Shown: positions 48,197 through 57,682, counted from the first letter of the stretch. The stretch is DNA of 64,000 nt from Lacicoccus alkaliphilus DSM 16010 (GCF_900142805.1 NZ_FRCF01000010.1:19604-83603); one strand, 5' to 3'. Notes: generated by a model not told the origin, from the letters alone. Numbers and translations are program-made.

Positions 48197-50017
48197 TTAC
48201 TGTTGTGTATCCTTCACTATACCGAACTGGTCCACCAGTTCCACAGTACGTTCTTCACCTTCCAGCAGCTCGCCCTCTATCTGATACATGCTGACGATCA
48301 GTTCATTGCCTTCCATTTCATAGACTGCGAAGTTCTGAACATCCGAATCCCTGTTATTGGCATGGGAATCTTCGAAAGCATCCGTATCCTGAGGCTGGTT
48401 GCCGTAGGCGAACAGGCTGTTGTAGTAATCCATGTCTTCCTGAGTCATCCAGTCAAGAGCAGGTCTCACTTCATGGAGGTGTTCCACGCCTTTCGAGTAG
48501 ACATCATCATACTCTTTCGTGCCGCCCGTGTTCGGCAGGATGTAAGTCGTTCCTTCAGGTTCATTGATATATTCGACCCCATTGTCACCGACGAAAGTTT
48601 CAACCTCTTCAACTACACCGTTCGAGAAGTTTTCATCTGTCGGGACATGTGTCAGCGAATGTGTTCTTGAGATAACGTGGTCATGCCCCTGCAGGGCGAG
48701 GTCCACATCCAATTCATCGATCAGGGCCGTGAGTTCTTCCCTGACTTCCTGCACATCGTCATCCTGCAGTGAATGATACGAATTCGAATAGAGCGGCTTA
48801 TGATAATTCAATACGATCCACTCTGCACCGTCTGCACGGGCCTGTTCGATGTCTTCACGTACCCACTCCATCTGCGCTTCACCGATTGCGCCTGCGTTCG
48901 GATTATCTTCCGATTCCTTGTTGTCGTTCGTGTTCAACGTCACAAAATGCACGCCGTTATAATCGAATGAGTAATAGGATCCCCCGTCAATCGCATCATT
49001 GGTCACCGGTACATTGAAATGCTCATTGAACTTTTCCGTAAATGGTCCGTCGTCCCAGTCCAGTGCATATTCATCATGGTTGCCGGGTGCCACAGCCATT
49101 GCGGCACTCATGAAGTACGGTCTCGACCGTTCAAAGATGTCCACCCACTCGTCTTCGATCTCCGCGATTTCAACGACATCTCCGGTATGGAGGATGAAAT
49201 CCGCATCTCCGGCCGTTTCAAGTGCGCGCATCAAGGTGTCGGCACCGAAAGCCGCTTCATTTCGGACGTTTTCATTCCAGAATGCATTCTGTGTATCTGT
49301 ATAATGGACGAATTTGAACGGATCGCCGTCTTCTCCGGAAGTTTTGAACTGTCCGGTTTCACTGGTTTCACCCGACTCGCTGCCCACCTGATAGTAGTAG
49401 GTCGTGTTCGGTTCAAGACCGGTGGCATGCGCTTTATAGGAATATTCCTGCACATCGATCAGATCAAGCTGTCCGTATTCACGGCCGTACATCCAGTCTC
49501 CGCCGTGCGCCTGCTCATCTGTATAGTAACCGTTGATCACAGGATCGCCGTTTTCATCCATCACCGGCTCCCCTTCCTCATCTTCTTCCACGTCCGCAAA
49601 GATGTAATAGCCGTACATATCACGTTCCCCGTAGTGGGAAGTGACTTCCGCCGCTTCTGCTTTGAACTCCAATGTATCATCAAAATTCCCGCTCTTGGAA
49701 ATCCATACTTTCGAATCTTCAAAGAGATCCGTCGTATACCAGTTGAAACCCATTTCGCCCGTCGTGTCGCCATTGAACGTGGCTGCGATGCGGTTCGGTA
49801 TATTATTCGCTTCAATTTCAGCCACTTCAGGCTTCTCATCCGTCAAGACAGGATTGAATTCTTCCGTAACCGGTTCAAGGCTGTCCCCGGCGGGACCGCC
49901 CCCGCCGGCCGCATGGGCGACAGGGCTGAAAAATGATGACAGTATCAACAGGAGCGTAACCAGCCCCAGGCTGAACGTCGTCATAATCTTTTTGTCATTG
50001 AATGAATTGACATACAT
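48197..50017 (-). CDS. Secreted purple acid phosphatase-like metallophosphoesterase
   Basis: A 606-aa exported protein: signal peptide to about residue 36 (PVAHA-A), an N-terminal fibronectin-III-like domain with a YYYQVGSESG strand, then a calcineurin-type phosphatase domain. Metal motifs: YTDTQN, TGDVVE, APGNHDEY, NYHKP and LQGHDH. A short acidic insert (VEEDEEGEPVMDENGDP) is unlike most homologues. There is no cell-wall sorting signal. A PhoP box upstream says it is made under phosphate starvation to release phosphate outside the cell. Confidence 0.88.
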   Translation of the reverse strand: MYVNSFNDKKIMTTFSLGLVTLLLILSSFFSPVAHAAGGGGPAGDSLEPVTEEFNPVLTDEKPEVAEIEANNIPNRIAATFNGDTTGEMGFNWYTTDLFEDSKVWISKSGNFDDTLEFKAEAAEVTSHYGERDMYGYYIFADVEEDEEGEPVMDENGDPVINGYYTDEQAHGGDWMYGREYGQLDLIDVQEYSYKAHATGLEPNTTYYYQVGSESGETSETGQFKTSGEDGDPFKFVHYTDTQNAFWNENVRNEAAFGADTLMRALETAGDADFILHTGDVVEIAEIEDEWVDIFERSRPYFMSAAMAVAPGNHDEYALDWDDGPFTEKFNEHFNVPVTNDAIDGGSYYSFDYNGVHFVTLNTNDNKESEDNPNAGAIGEAQMEWVREDIEQARADGAEWIVLNYHKPLYSNSYHSLQDDDVQEVREELTALIDELDVDLALQGHDHVISRTHSLTHVPTDENFSNGVVEEVETFVGDNGVEYINEPEGTTYILPNTGGTKEYDDVYSKGVEHLHEVRPALDWMTQEDMDYYNSLFAYGNQPQDTDAFEDSHANNRDSDVQNFAVYEMEGNELIVSMYQIEGELLEGEERTVELVDQFGIVKDTQQ

Positions 50018-50069
50018 GAACAGTAAACCTCCTCAAATTTTTGATCACCGGGTGATCACTTACATCTAT

Positions 50070-50123
50070 ATGATAGAGGTCCAATGTTCACATTGTTTTA
50101 ACATGAAGTAAATCTTTGTTTAA
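50070..50123 (-). promoter_or_regulatory. PhoP box and -10 of the phosphatase gene
   Basis: On the minus strand four hexamers of TT(A/T)A(A/C)(A/C/T) type, TTAAAC, TTTACT, TTAAAA and TGAACA, each separated by exactly five bases (50123-50085), the layout of a PhoP-binding region. A -10-like TATCAT (50075-50070) follows nine bases later. There is no good -35, as expected for an activated promoter. Confidence 0.72.
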
Positions 50124-50172
50124 TTTCAGGCCGGATTGTTTCGAATGCGTAAACTTCATTAAGTTTCTTTAA

Positions 50173-51333
50173 TCATGATGCCTCCAGCAAATTGATGTAT
50201 TTTTCCAGCCGGTCCGCCGCTTCGATCAGCTCTTCCATGCTGCAGGCGAACGACAGTCTGATGTGCCCTTCCCCGTACTCCGAGAATGAACGCCCGGGCA
50301 CGACCGCGAGGTGGACGGTCTCAAGCAGGCCGGTGGCGAACTTGAAGGAATCCCGCTCATACTTCTCGATCGACGGGAAAATATAAAATGCGCCTGTCGG
50401 TCTGGAGACTTCCAGACCCATATCAATCAGCCTTTCATATATATAATCGCGCCTTTTGATATAAGCCTGGTTCATCTCTTTCGGGACATGCAGCTGCGTG
50501 GTGAGGGCCTCGATGGCTGCATACTGGCTCGGGATGCTCGCACAGATCGTGTTGTACAGATGCACCGCGGTGACATCTTCCATGATTTCCTTATGACCGA
50601 CGACATATCCGATGCGCCACCCCGTCATGGCATGGGATTTGCTGAGCCCGTTGACGATCAGGGCCTTCTCCTTCAGTTCGGGATAGGATGCGAGGCTGAT
50701 ATGTTCACCTTCGAGTGTGTTTTCGCCGTATATCTCATCCGTGATCACAAAGAGGTCATGTTTTTTGAACACTCCGACCAGTGCGTCCATCTGCGCCTTC
50801 GTATACGTCACACCTGTCGGGTTCGTCGGATAGTTGATCAGCACCGCTTTGGTCCTGTCAGTGATGTTCGATTCGATCAGTTCCGGTGTCGCAATATAAT
50901 CCGTCTCCGTCATATCGACGAATTTCGTCACACCGCCCGAGAGCTCGATGATCGGCTCGTAGCCGAGGTAAGTCGGTGCCGGTATCAACACTTCATCCCC
51001 CGGATCAAGTATGGCCCGGAGGATGCCGTCTATGCCCTCGCTGCCGCCGACGGTGACCAGCACCTCCCCGTTCGGGTTGTAATCCGCTCCATAAATGCTC
51101 TGATAATAGTCGCTGATCGCCTGGCGCAGTTCAAGCAGCCCGGTATTATGCGAGTATTTCATCGACTTGGTGTTGATGGCTTCAATCGCCGCATCCCTGA
51201 TCGGCTGCGGCGTTTCAAAGTCCGGCTGGCCGAGTGTGAGATCGACCGCGCCCGGGAATTCCTCGACACGGTTTGCGAACTGCCTCGTCCCCGGCACTTC
51301 GATACCTTTCATTTTCTTATTGGCATGTGGCAT
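50173..51333 (-). CDS. Class I aminotransferase (PatA-like)
   Basis: A 386-aa fold-type I PLP enzyme. The PLP lysine is in SKSHAMTGWRIGYV; DLTLGQPDFETP near the N-terminus, NYPTNPTGV and the C-terminal Arg in HIRLSFA complete the pattern. Closest in layout to B. subtilis PatA (N-acetyl-LL-diaminopimelate aminotransferase, lysine synthesis), but broad aromatic or methionine-salvage use is possible. The ATG at 51333 is favoured because the one at 51351 overlaps the ribosome site. Confidence 0.85.
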   Translation of the reverse strand: MPHANKKMKGIEVPGTRQFANRVEEFPGAVDLTLGQPDFETPQPIRDAAIEAINTKSMKYSHNTGLLELRQAISDYYQSIYGADYNPNGEVLVTVGGSEGIDGILRAILDPGDEVLIPAPTYLGYEPIIELSGGVTKFVDMTETDYIATPELIESNITDRTKAVLINYPTNPTGVTYTKAQMDALVGVFKKHDLFVITDEIYGENTLEGEHISLASYPELKEKALIVNGLSKSHAMTGWRIGYVVGHKEIMEDVTAVHLYNTICASIPSQYAAIEALTTQLHVPKEMNQAYIKRRDYIYERLIDMGLEVSRPTGAFYIFPSIEKYERDSFKFATGLLETVHLAVVPGRSFSEYGEGHIRLSFACSMEELIEAADRLEKYINLLEAS

Positions 51334-51495
51334 GATATCACTCTTCCTCATTTATTTTCATACCGATTATACCAGAACATAGCGATGGTTTGACCCCCCT
51401 CCTTTGAAAGCATACTTTGATTACCGGGGATCTCTGTTGTAATCCCTGAAAACTTTAGTATCATTAGAGGGAATAAAAATTTGGAGGCTTTCATT

Positions 51496-51684
51496 TTGAG
51501 TAAACAGACTGTCAAAAAGATCTATGTGGGCGGTATGATCATCCTGCTGGTGATTGCCGTCCTGAACCTGATCCTCGCCGAACCTTTATTGAACCCATTC
51601 ATCATATTCGGGTTAATGTTCATACTGCTTTCAATCAATATCTACAACAATACGAGAGCAGATGGTGAAGAGAAACAGAAATGA
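51496..51684 (+). CDS. Small two-helix membrane protein
   Basis: 62 aa with two helices (near 9-28 and 33-51) and a polar tail ADGEEKQK. No family recognised. It starts at the TTG at 51496, eight bases after GGAGG; the in-frame TTG at 51481 overlaps that site. A strong terminator follows. Confidence 0.6.
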   Translation: MSKQTVKKIYVGGMIILLVIAVLNLILAEPLLNPFIIFGLMFILLSINIYNNTRADGEEKQK

Positions 51685-51715
51685 ACTTCTGCCTGATCGG
51701 CAGAAGTTCATTTTT
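51683..51715 (+). terminator. Terminator after the small membrane protein gene
   Basis: GAACTTCTGCC/GGCAGAAGTTC with a 5-base loop, followed by A and five T; it overlaps both stop codons of the convergent genes. Confidence 0.82.
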
Positions 51716-52881
51716 CATATCGTCAAATATTTTTCTTTACGGCCGTAGACCATGAAATACATCACAGCACCGGCCAGGACGATGAGCGTCATTGAATTAT
51801 ACAGGCCACCATATCCTATGAACGGCACAAGCTGGCCGAAAATATAAGAACCGATACCGAGACCGAAGTCCAGGCAAATGAAGAAAGTCGATGTGGCCAG
51901 ACCGACATTCTTCCTCTCGGCAAGTTTGATGCAGAGCGCCTGGATGATGGACTGGAAGTTGCCGTAGCCGAGACCGATCAGCGCACCGGCAAGAAGCAGC
52001 ATCCAGCCGGTCGTGGCGTTGCCCAGTACAAGGTAGGCAAAGAAATAGACCACCAGGGCCGGGTAGACGATGATATTCGCCCCTTTCAGATCCATCAACC
52101 GTCCTGTGAACGGTCTTGTCAGCAGCATCATGACCGCATTGATCAGGAAGAAATAACTTGCTGCAGCACCGAGCCCCCGTTCTTCTGCAAACAGCGCGAT
52201 GAAAGAAAATATTGTGGAGTGAGCCAGGCAGATGATGAGTATCGTCGTTGCGACAGGCAGGGCTTCCTTATCGAGAAATTGGAATCTCGGTTTCGGCTCC
52301 CTGGTCAGATCGATCGTCTCATTGTCGGTTTTGATGTAAATCGTAAAGACACTGGCCACCAAAACGACGATGAATACGATCAGGAACAGCATCTGATAAT
52401 CAACATAATCGAGCAATGTGAATGCCAGGTACGGTCCGATGGCCGTTGCCATGACAAAACTCAGGCTGAAGTATCCGATACCCTCACCCCTTCTTGCATG
52501 TGGCAATGCAAGTGCCGCGATCGTCCCCACTGCCGTCGTTGCCACACCATTGGCAAAACCGTTGAGGAATCTGACGATGAGCAGCATCCAGAAGTTTCCG
52601 GCAAAGAAGTACAGACCGTATGTGATGATGAACATGATCGTCCCTATGTACATGATCTTCCTGGCACCCATCAAGGCCAGCTGATGTCCGGTCAATATCC
52701 GGCCGATCAGCGATCCGACGATGAATATTCCCGCTGCAAGTCCCGCGTTGCTTGTGGAGATGCCGAACTCGTCTATCGCATAACCACTGATCGTCACCAT
52801 CAGCAGGAACATTGCCAGCATGATAAAAAAGTTGAATATGAACACGATGATGAAATCGCGGGTCCACAGGGGCTCTTTCAC
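51715..52881 (-). CDS. MFS transporter
   Basis: A 388-aa, 12-helix major facilitator. The loop 2-3 signature is GRILTGHQLALMGARKIMYIG, and the first half ends in PHARRGEGIGYF. It resembles drug/organic-acid MFS carriers. The GTG at 52881, seven bases after GAGGAG, is chosen over that at 52896. It starts 24 bp after the D-malate/tartrate dehydrogenase gene, so it may take up a hydroxy-dicarboxylic acid; this is inference. Confidence 0.82.
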   Translation of the reverse strand: MKEPLWTRDFIIVFIFNFFIMLAMFLLMVTISGYAIDEFGISTSNAGLAAGIFIVGSLIGRILTGHQLALMGARKIMYIGTIMFIITYGLYFFAGNFWMLLIVRFLNGFANGVATTAVGTIAALALPHARRGEGIGYFSLSFVMATAIGPYLAFTLLDYVDYQMLFLIVFIVVLVASVFTIYIKTDNETIDLTREPKPRFQFLDKEALPVATTILIICLAHSTIFSFIALFAEERGLGAAASYFFLINAVMMLLTRPFTGRLMDLKGANIIVYPALVVYFFAYLVLGNATTGWMLLLAGALIGLGYGNFQSIIQALCIKLAERKNVGLATSTFFICLDFGLGIGSYIFGQLVPFIGYGGLYNSMTLIVLAGAVMYFMVYGRKEKYLTI

Positions 52882-52905
52882 ACTAATTCTCCTCACAATC
52901 GCTTT

Positions 52906-53958
52906 TTATTGTAGTTTGTCCAATATTGAAGTCGTCACCTCATGCGTAGATGCGCTGCCGCCGATATCCGATGTCATGATACCTTCCCGGAAAGTATCTT
53001 CAATCGCTTGGAGTAGTTTGCTGCCGAGTTCCGTGTAACCGAAATGATCCAGCATCATTTTTGCCGTCCAGATCTGTCCGACCGGGTTGGCGATGCCTTT
53101 GCCCACAATATCCGGCGCTGAACCATGGACGGGTTCGAACATTGATGGATACTTGCCGTTCAAATTCAAGTTCGCACTCGGCGCTATTCCGATGCTCCCC
53201 ATGATCGCTGCCCCGATGTCAGTCAATATATCGCCGAATAGATTGCTCGCAACGATGACGTCGTACCTCTCGGGTCGTGTGACGAATGACGCGCTCAGGG
53301 CATCGATATGTTCTGACGTCGTCGAGACATCCGGGTAATCTGATGAAATCTCCTTGAAAACATCATCCCAAAACGGCATCGCGTGGTATATCCCGTTGGA
53401 TTTCGTGGCACTGGTCACCATTTTACCGCGTGAGGCGGCAAGATCGAATGCATAGTGCATCGCCTGTGAAGTTGCACGTTTGGAAAACACGCTGCTTTGA
53501 ATCGCAATTTCATGTTCTTCATGGAACATGCGGCCGCCGACCGAACTGTATTCCCCTTCACTGTTCTCCCTGACGACCATGAGGTCGAAATCCTTCGGGT
53601 TCGCGAGCGGCGACCTGATGCCTTCAAAAACTTTCGCGGGCCTGACGTTGATCTCCTGCTGAAATTCCCTGCGTATTTTTATGAGGAGGCCCCATAAGGA
53701 AATATGATCGGGCACTTTATTCGCATCCCCGACCGCCCCTAAAAACACTGCATCATTCTGGCTCAGGCGTTCGAGTCCATCAGGGGCCATCATATCACCA
53801 TGCTGCAAATAATGGTCGCAGCCATAATCAAAATGCTCAAATTCAAACTTCAGCCCGCCGTGGATTTCACCCAAACGCTCCAGTATGCCGAGCGCCCCCG
53901 GTACCACTTCATGACCGATGCCGTCACCTGGTATGACAGCCAGCTTAATAGTCTTCAT
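52906..53958 (-). CDS. Tartrate / D-malate dehydrogenase family (decarboxylating)
   Basis: A 350-aa beta-decarboxylating dehydrogenase of the isopropylmalate/isocitrate dehydrogenase family. VIPGDGIGHEVVP is the family start; SLWGLLIKIRREF and VRENSEGEYSSVGGRM are of the tartrate/D-malate (DmlA, YeaU) type, not LeuB. The metal-binding Asp run NLFGDILTDIG is intact. It would turn D-malate into pyruvate and CO2 with NAD. The ATG at 53958 has GAGGGG eight bases upstream; the ATG at 53964 is the alternative. It leads a two-gene unit with the MFS gene. Confidence 0.87.
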   Translation of the reverse strand: MKTIKLAVIPGDGIGHEVVPGALGILERLGEIHGGLKFEFEHFDYGCDHYLQHGDMMAPDGLERLSQNDAVFLGAVGDANKVPDHISLWGLLIKIRREFQQEINVRPAKVFEGIRSPLANPKDFDLMVVRENSEGEYSSVGGRMFHEEHEIAIQSSVFSKRATSQAMHYAFDLAASRGKMVTSATKSNGIYHAMPFWDDVFKEISSDYPDVSTTSEHIDALSASFVTRPERYDVIVASNLFGDILTDIGAAIMGSIGIAPSANLNLNGKYPSMFEPVHGSAPDIVGKGIANPVGQIWTAKMMLDHFGYTELGSKLLQAIEDTFREGIMTSDIGGSASTHEVTTSILDKLQ

Positions 53959-54065
53959 GTTCATTTCCCCTCACTTTTTCATAATGACTCCATTATATCA
54001 ATTTTCCTTTCAGGAAAAGAAGGTGGTTTGAAATAAAATAAATTTTTAAATTATCAGAAAACAGG

Positions 54066-54094
54066 TTGTATTCCGTCTTGATTTCTGGTAGAAT
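54066..54094 (+). promoter_or_regulatory. Putative ilvE promoter
   Basis: TTGTAT (54066-54071), 17 bases, TAGAAT (54089-54094). The leader is only about 50 bases and shows no T-box or obvious attenuator. Confidence 0.6.
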
Positions 54095-54152
54095 AGACAC
54101 AATTTTCAAATCAAGTCTGAGGCTTGTTTAGAAGTTAGAAGGAGGGTCCATC

Positions 54153-55217
54153 ATGGGACAAACTATACAAATCGAGAAAGCTGTATCATTGAAAGAAAAA
54201 CCGGATGTATCAACGGTAAAATTCGGGACGGTGTTTACTGACTACATGTTCAGTTCGAATTATACACCTGAGCACGGTTGGGAAGAGCCGTCGATTGTAC
54301 CTTATCAAAATCTCGAAATCTCTCCCGCCGCCAACGGCATCCATTATGGACAATCTGTTTTCGAAGGTCTGAAAGCATACAAGAACGGTGATGAAGTATT
54401 ATTATTCAGGCCTGATGAAAATTTCAAAAGATTGAACACTTCCTTAGAACGTCTTGCAATGCCCAAGATCAACGAAGAAGTGAGTTTGAATGCTCTTTAT
54501 GAATTGATCAAACTGGAGCGGGACTGGGTGCCCGGCGGGCCGGGTCAGTCATTATACATCCGGCCGTTCGTCTTTGCGGATGAAGCTTTCCTGGGTGTCC
54601 GTTCGGCCAGGACTTACCAGTATAATATCATCCTCTCCCCGGTTGCCGGATATTACGGCGGTCAGCTGGACCCTACGGCAATTTATGTGGAAGATGATTT
54701 TGTACGAGCAGTGCGGGGCGGCGTCGGTGACATCAAATGTGCGGGCAACTACGCTGCAAGCATCCTTGCCCAGCAGAAAGCCGCTGAAATGGGTTATGAG
54801 CAGGTGCTCTGGCTTGATGGTGTCGAGCAGAAATATGTCGAGGAAGTCGGCAGCATGAACATCTTCTTCGTCAGAAACAACGAGCTCATCACACCAAAGC
54901 TGAATGGATCGATCCTTTCCGGCATCACCAGGAAATCCCTGATTGAACTTGCCGAGTATAAAGGTTATACGGTCAAAGAAGAAAGGATCCATATCGATGA
55001 ACTGCAGGCCGGCCTCAAAGACGGCAGTGTAACCGAGATTTTCGGCTCAGGCACGGCAGCCGTCATTTCTCCGGTCGGCCGCATGCGGATCCACGGTGAA
55101 GATTATGTCGTGAATGATAACCAGGTCGGCCCTGTTGCCGAAGACCTTTACAGCCACTATACGGGTATCCAGTACGGGCATCTTGAGGACCCATTCGGCT
55201 GGATCGTGAGAATATAA
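54153..55217 (+). CDS. ilvE: Branched-chain amino acid aminotransferase
   Basis: A 354-aa fold-type IV PLP enzyme that interconverts leucine, isoleucine and valine with their 2-oxo acids. FEGLKAYKN (near 70-78), the PLP lysine Lys195 in [12 protein letters not shown], and [12 protein letters not shown] near 290-301 are diagnostic. AGAAGGAGGG precedes the ATG. Single-gene unit. Confidence 0.95.
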   Translation: MGQTIQIEKAVSLKEKPDVSTVKFGTVFTDYMFSSNYTPEHGWEEPSIVPYQNLEISPAANGIHYGQSVFEGLKAYKNGDEVLLFRPDENFKRLNTSLERLAMPKINEEVSLNALYELIKLERDWVPGGPGQSLYIRPFVFADEAFLGVRSARTYQYNIILSPVAGYYGGQLDPTAIYVEDDFVRAVRGGVGDIKCAGNYAASILAQQKAAEMGYEQVLWLDGVEQKYVEEVGSMNIFFVRNNELITPKLNGSILSGITRKSLIELAEYKGYTVKEERIHIDELQAGLKDGSVTEIFGSGTAAVISPVGRMRIHGEDYVVNDNQVGPVAEDLYSHYTGIQYGHLEDPFGWIVRI

Positions 55218-55221
55218 TATG

Positions 55222-55257
55222 AAAGCCCCTTTGCAGTGTGCAAAGGGGCTTTTTTTA
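55222..55257. terminator. Terminator after ilvE
   Basis: A 14-bp stem AAAGCCCCTTTGCA/TGCAAAGGGGCTTT with a 3-base loop and seven T. Confidence 0.88.
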
Positions 55258-55281
55258 ATGGATCTGAAGGCGGGATGAACA

Positions 55282-56028
55282 CTATTTCACTTCAAGGGAA
55301 ACCTTGCCGATGTTTTCATAAACTGCTTCATAATATCCTTTTTCCAGCTCCACAGGCAAATTGAATGTGCCGGAAGAAATGACTTTTCCCGCTTCCACGA
55401 TTTTACCGTGGGCGTGCAATTTTCCTATCAACCACTTGACCGCTTTCGCCGGGTGGCCCATCACTTCACTTGAACGCCCTTCCTTGATCACTTCACCATC
55501 AAGTGTCAATACGCCTTTGATATCATCAAGCTTTTCATACGTGCTGAAGTCGCTTTGTCCGAAGGTGACACCGCCCGCCACAGCGCTGTCGGCCACGATT
55601 TCATATTTGGAGGCGTTCGGAAACCAGTCTTTATAACGGCCGTCAGGTATTTCAAGGCCGGGTGCAATCAGACATTTCCTGATGATGTCTTCCTCGGAAT
55701 CGTCGATGGACAAATTCTCCTGGACTAAAAATGCAATTTCCATTTCCAGCTTCGGTTCATTATAATCCGAATACTTCGCATTGTTGATCAGATTTTTATT
55801 GGTCAGTGCCCCGTACAGAGGTTCATCATGATTGAAGATATCCTGGGTTTCCTCACTCGTCAGGCTGACTTTATAACCCCTCAAGATTTCATCATTATCA
55901 TTGATTTTCATTTTTAGAACCTGTTCCTGAATCTGATAAGCCTCTTCCAGTGACGCGACTCCGATACTTCCAAGTGCCAACGGCACCTTCTCTACATAAG
56001 CTTCATATAATTCATCAGCTGCTGACAT
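55282..56028 (-). CDS. 2-Keto-4-pentenoate hydratase family protein
   Basis: A 248-aa protein of the MhpD/HpcG hydratase and decarboxylase family (fumarylacetoacetase-like fold), which adds water to 2-oxopent-4-enoate in aromatic meta-cleavage. Metal-site Glu residues are in PKLEMEIAFLV, and MGHPAKAVKWLIGKL and VISSGTFNLPVELEKG are typical. The start at 56028 has GGAGAGGA upstream; the open frame extends 47 codons more, but that part crosses the terminator of the metalloprotease gene. No other meta-cleavage gene is adjacent; the nearest is the dioxygenase at 26196. Confidence 0.82.
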   Translation of the reverse strand: MSAADELYEAYVEKVPLALGSIGVASLEEAYQIQEQVLKMKINDNDEILRGYKVSLTSEETQDIFNHDEPLYGALTNKNLINNAKYSDYNEPKLEMEIAFLVQENLSIDDSEEDIIRKCLIAPGLEIPDGRYKDWFPNASKYEIVADSAVAGGVTFGQSDFSTYEKLDDIKGVLTLDGEVIKEGRSSEVMGHPAKAVKWLIGKLHAHGKIVEAGKVISSGTFNLPVELEKGYYEAVYENIGKVSLEVK

Positions 56029-56101
56029 GAAATCCTCTCCAATTCCATTGATATGCAAAATATCGTCTAACCCTTCACAAAACAGATCAAAACGAGCGTC
56101 A

Positions 56102-56133
56102 AGAAAATACCGGACTGTCTCATACAATCCGGT
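56102..56133 (-). terminator. Terminator after the metalloprotease gene
   Basis: On the minus strand a 10-bp stem ACCGGATTGT/ACAGTCCGGT (one wobble) with a 5-base loop and tail ATTTTCTT, 14 bases past the stop. Confidence 0.65.
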
Positions 56134-56146
56134 AAAAAAGCCATCA

Positions 56147-57631
56147 CTACTTTCTGATATTCCTGACAAGTACGGCTGAAACCACTGCTAAAATAACCAA
56201 TATGACGATCGCAATGATGATGAATGTATTACCGTCAAATAATGTATTTTCAACTTCTGCACTTTCTTCATCAGTCTCAACCTCTTCGGTTTCACCTTCG
56301 TCTGCCTCTTCAGTCGCAGTCTCCTCCTGATCAGACACAGTCTCTTCTTCAGATTCAACCGTTTCTTCCATCTCTGAAGACTCCTCTGACTCTGCGGGTT
56401 CTTCAGCAGTCCCGGAATCCTCTGCAGACTCCGTCTCTTCACCGGAAGATGCATCTTCATCAATCTCTGAAATATCTTCCTCCGGGCGCTCTTCTTCCAT
56501 ATCATTCTGTTCGATGGCACTCAGCAGGCCGTCTCTGGCATCATCCACCTCGGACTGCTCTTCCACATCACCTTCCCTGCTTTCTTCAAGAACCATCCGC
56601 GCCTCATCGAGTGCTTCCTGAAGCTCGTCAGTGCGTTCTGATTCAGGTATTTCCACAGCCTGGTTGACCGCTTCTTCCAGTTTGGAATCATCGACTTCCG
56701 ACCTGTCCGCCGCGCCATTCTCATCCGGCTCCGCCGAAGTCGTGGCATAACGGAAAAATGATGTGAATAAAGGGGTCTCATTCGAGTCAAGCGCTTCAAC
56801 ATAATACTCGTAATTGGTGTTCGTCTCTAGATCTCCGGCCTCATACTCACCTTCCGACACATTCGCCACCTGTTCACCGTTCTGATAGATGTTGTAGGAA
56901 TCCGCACCGTCATACTCATCCCATTCGATGGTCATGGTATTACCAGTGATTTCACCAAAAGAAATGATCCTGTAATTCAGGGTTTCCATATAATTGTAAG
57001 TCTGAGGGGCTCTCGACTGCAGCTTGTTCTGTTCTTCCCCGCCAAGATAATACATTGCGAACGCTTCGGCGAAATATTCGCTCGGCACGTCAAAATACTC
57101 GGAAACCGCATGGTCTCCAAAGAGCGCGTCCTTTTCATCCGCCATGATCTGTCTGAATGCCGAGTCCTCGCTGAATGTGAATCCGGCAGTGTAACTGTCG
57201 ACGGCATGCGCATATTCATGCAACTCCAGATTGATCGTGGAATGGCCGTTGCCCGGATCACTGTAACCTATTCTCGCAGCTGTAGTGAAGCCGCCGGCAC
57301 CAGGTACATCATCCCACGTATTGCCGCTGCCTTCCCAGCCTCTCGGCACCGTCCCTGAAAGATGCTGGAACTCCGAGAGCTCGGTCAGGGGCACATCCAT
57401 AAGGATGATGCTCACACCCGAACGATTCGTTTCATATAAAATTCTAGAGTCCACATTGTCGAGCCTGTCTATCATCTGCTCCGCCTCGGCATTATTGGAA
57501 CTATCCGTTGTCCGTACTTCAACCATCTCGAGCAGGTTTGAATCCTGTGCCGAGATTTGTTGACTCACAGCTATAGTAAAGAATCCGATCATCACCAGAC
57601 CCGTCAATACTTTACTTATAGTCTTGTGCAT
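56147..57631 (-). CDS. Surface-anchored M34/ATLF-like metalloprotease with FN3 domain and acidic stalk
   Basis: 494 aa. Order: signal peptide (about 1-29, ending ISAQ); small N-terminal part; protease domain with HEYAH (138-142) and a downstream Glu in SEYFAEAF (184-191), the zinc-ligand layout of the anthrax lethal factor (M34) and Pro-Pro endopeptidase families; a fibronectin-III-like domain (about 216-300); a helical FIVAR-like segment (near 310-375); about 85 residues of Glu/Ser/Thr-rich stalk; and a final helix (FIIIAIVILVILAVVSAVLV) with RNIRK. There is no LPXTG, so it is held by the C-terminal helix. Substrate unknown. Confidence 0.78.
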   Translation of the reverse strand: MHKTISKVLTGLVMIGFFTIAVSQQISAQDSNLLEMVEVRTTDSSNNAEAEQMIDRLDNVDSRILYETNRSGVSIILMDVPLTELSEFQHLSGTVPRGWEGSGNTWDDVPGAGGFTTAARIGYSDPGNGHSTINLELHEYAHAVDSYTAGFTFSEDSAFRQIMADEKDALFGDHAVSEYFDVPSEYFAEAFAMYYLGGEEQNKLQSRAPQTYNYMETLNYRIISFGEITGNTMTIEWDEYDGADSYNIYQNGEQVANVSEGEYEAGDLETNTNYEYYVEALDSNETPLFTSFFRYATTSAEPDENGAADRSEVDDSKLEEAVNQAVEIPESERTDELQEALDEARMVLEESREGDVEEQSEVDDARDGLLSAIEQNDMEEERPEEDISEIDEDASSGEETESAEDSGTAEEPAESEESSEMEETVESEEETVSDQEETATEEADEGETEEVETDEESAEVENTLFDGNTFIIIAIVILVILAVVSAVLVRNIRK

Positions 57632-57682
57632 AAGAACAACCTCCTCTCCGGGAAATTTCATTTATTAAAATATTAATCACTG

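Noticed and set aside
55282..56028. Idea that the hydratase belongs to a local aromatic meta-cleavage operon
   Set aside because: Its neighbours are a protease and ilvE, both separated by terminators; no dehydrogenase, aldolase or dioxygenase is adjacent.
56029..56169. 47-codon extension of the hydratase frame overlapping the metalloprotease gene
   Set aside because: It covers the metalloprotease terminator, has no family similarity, and the ATG at 56028 has a good ribosome site.
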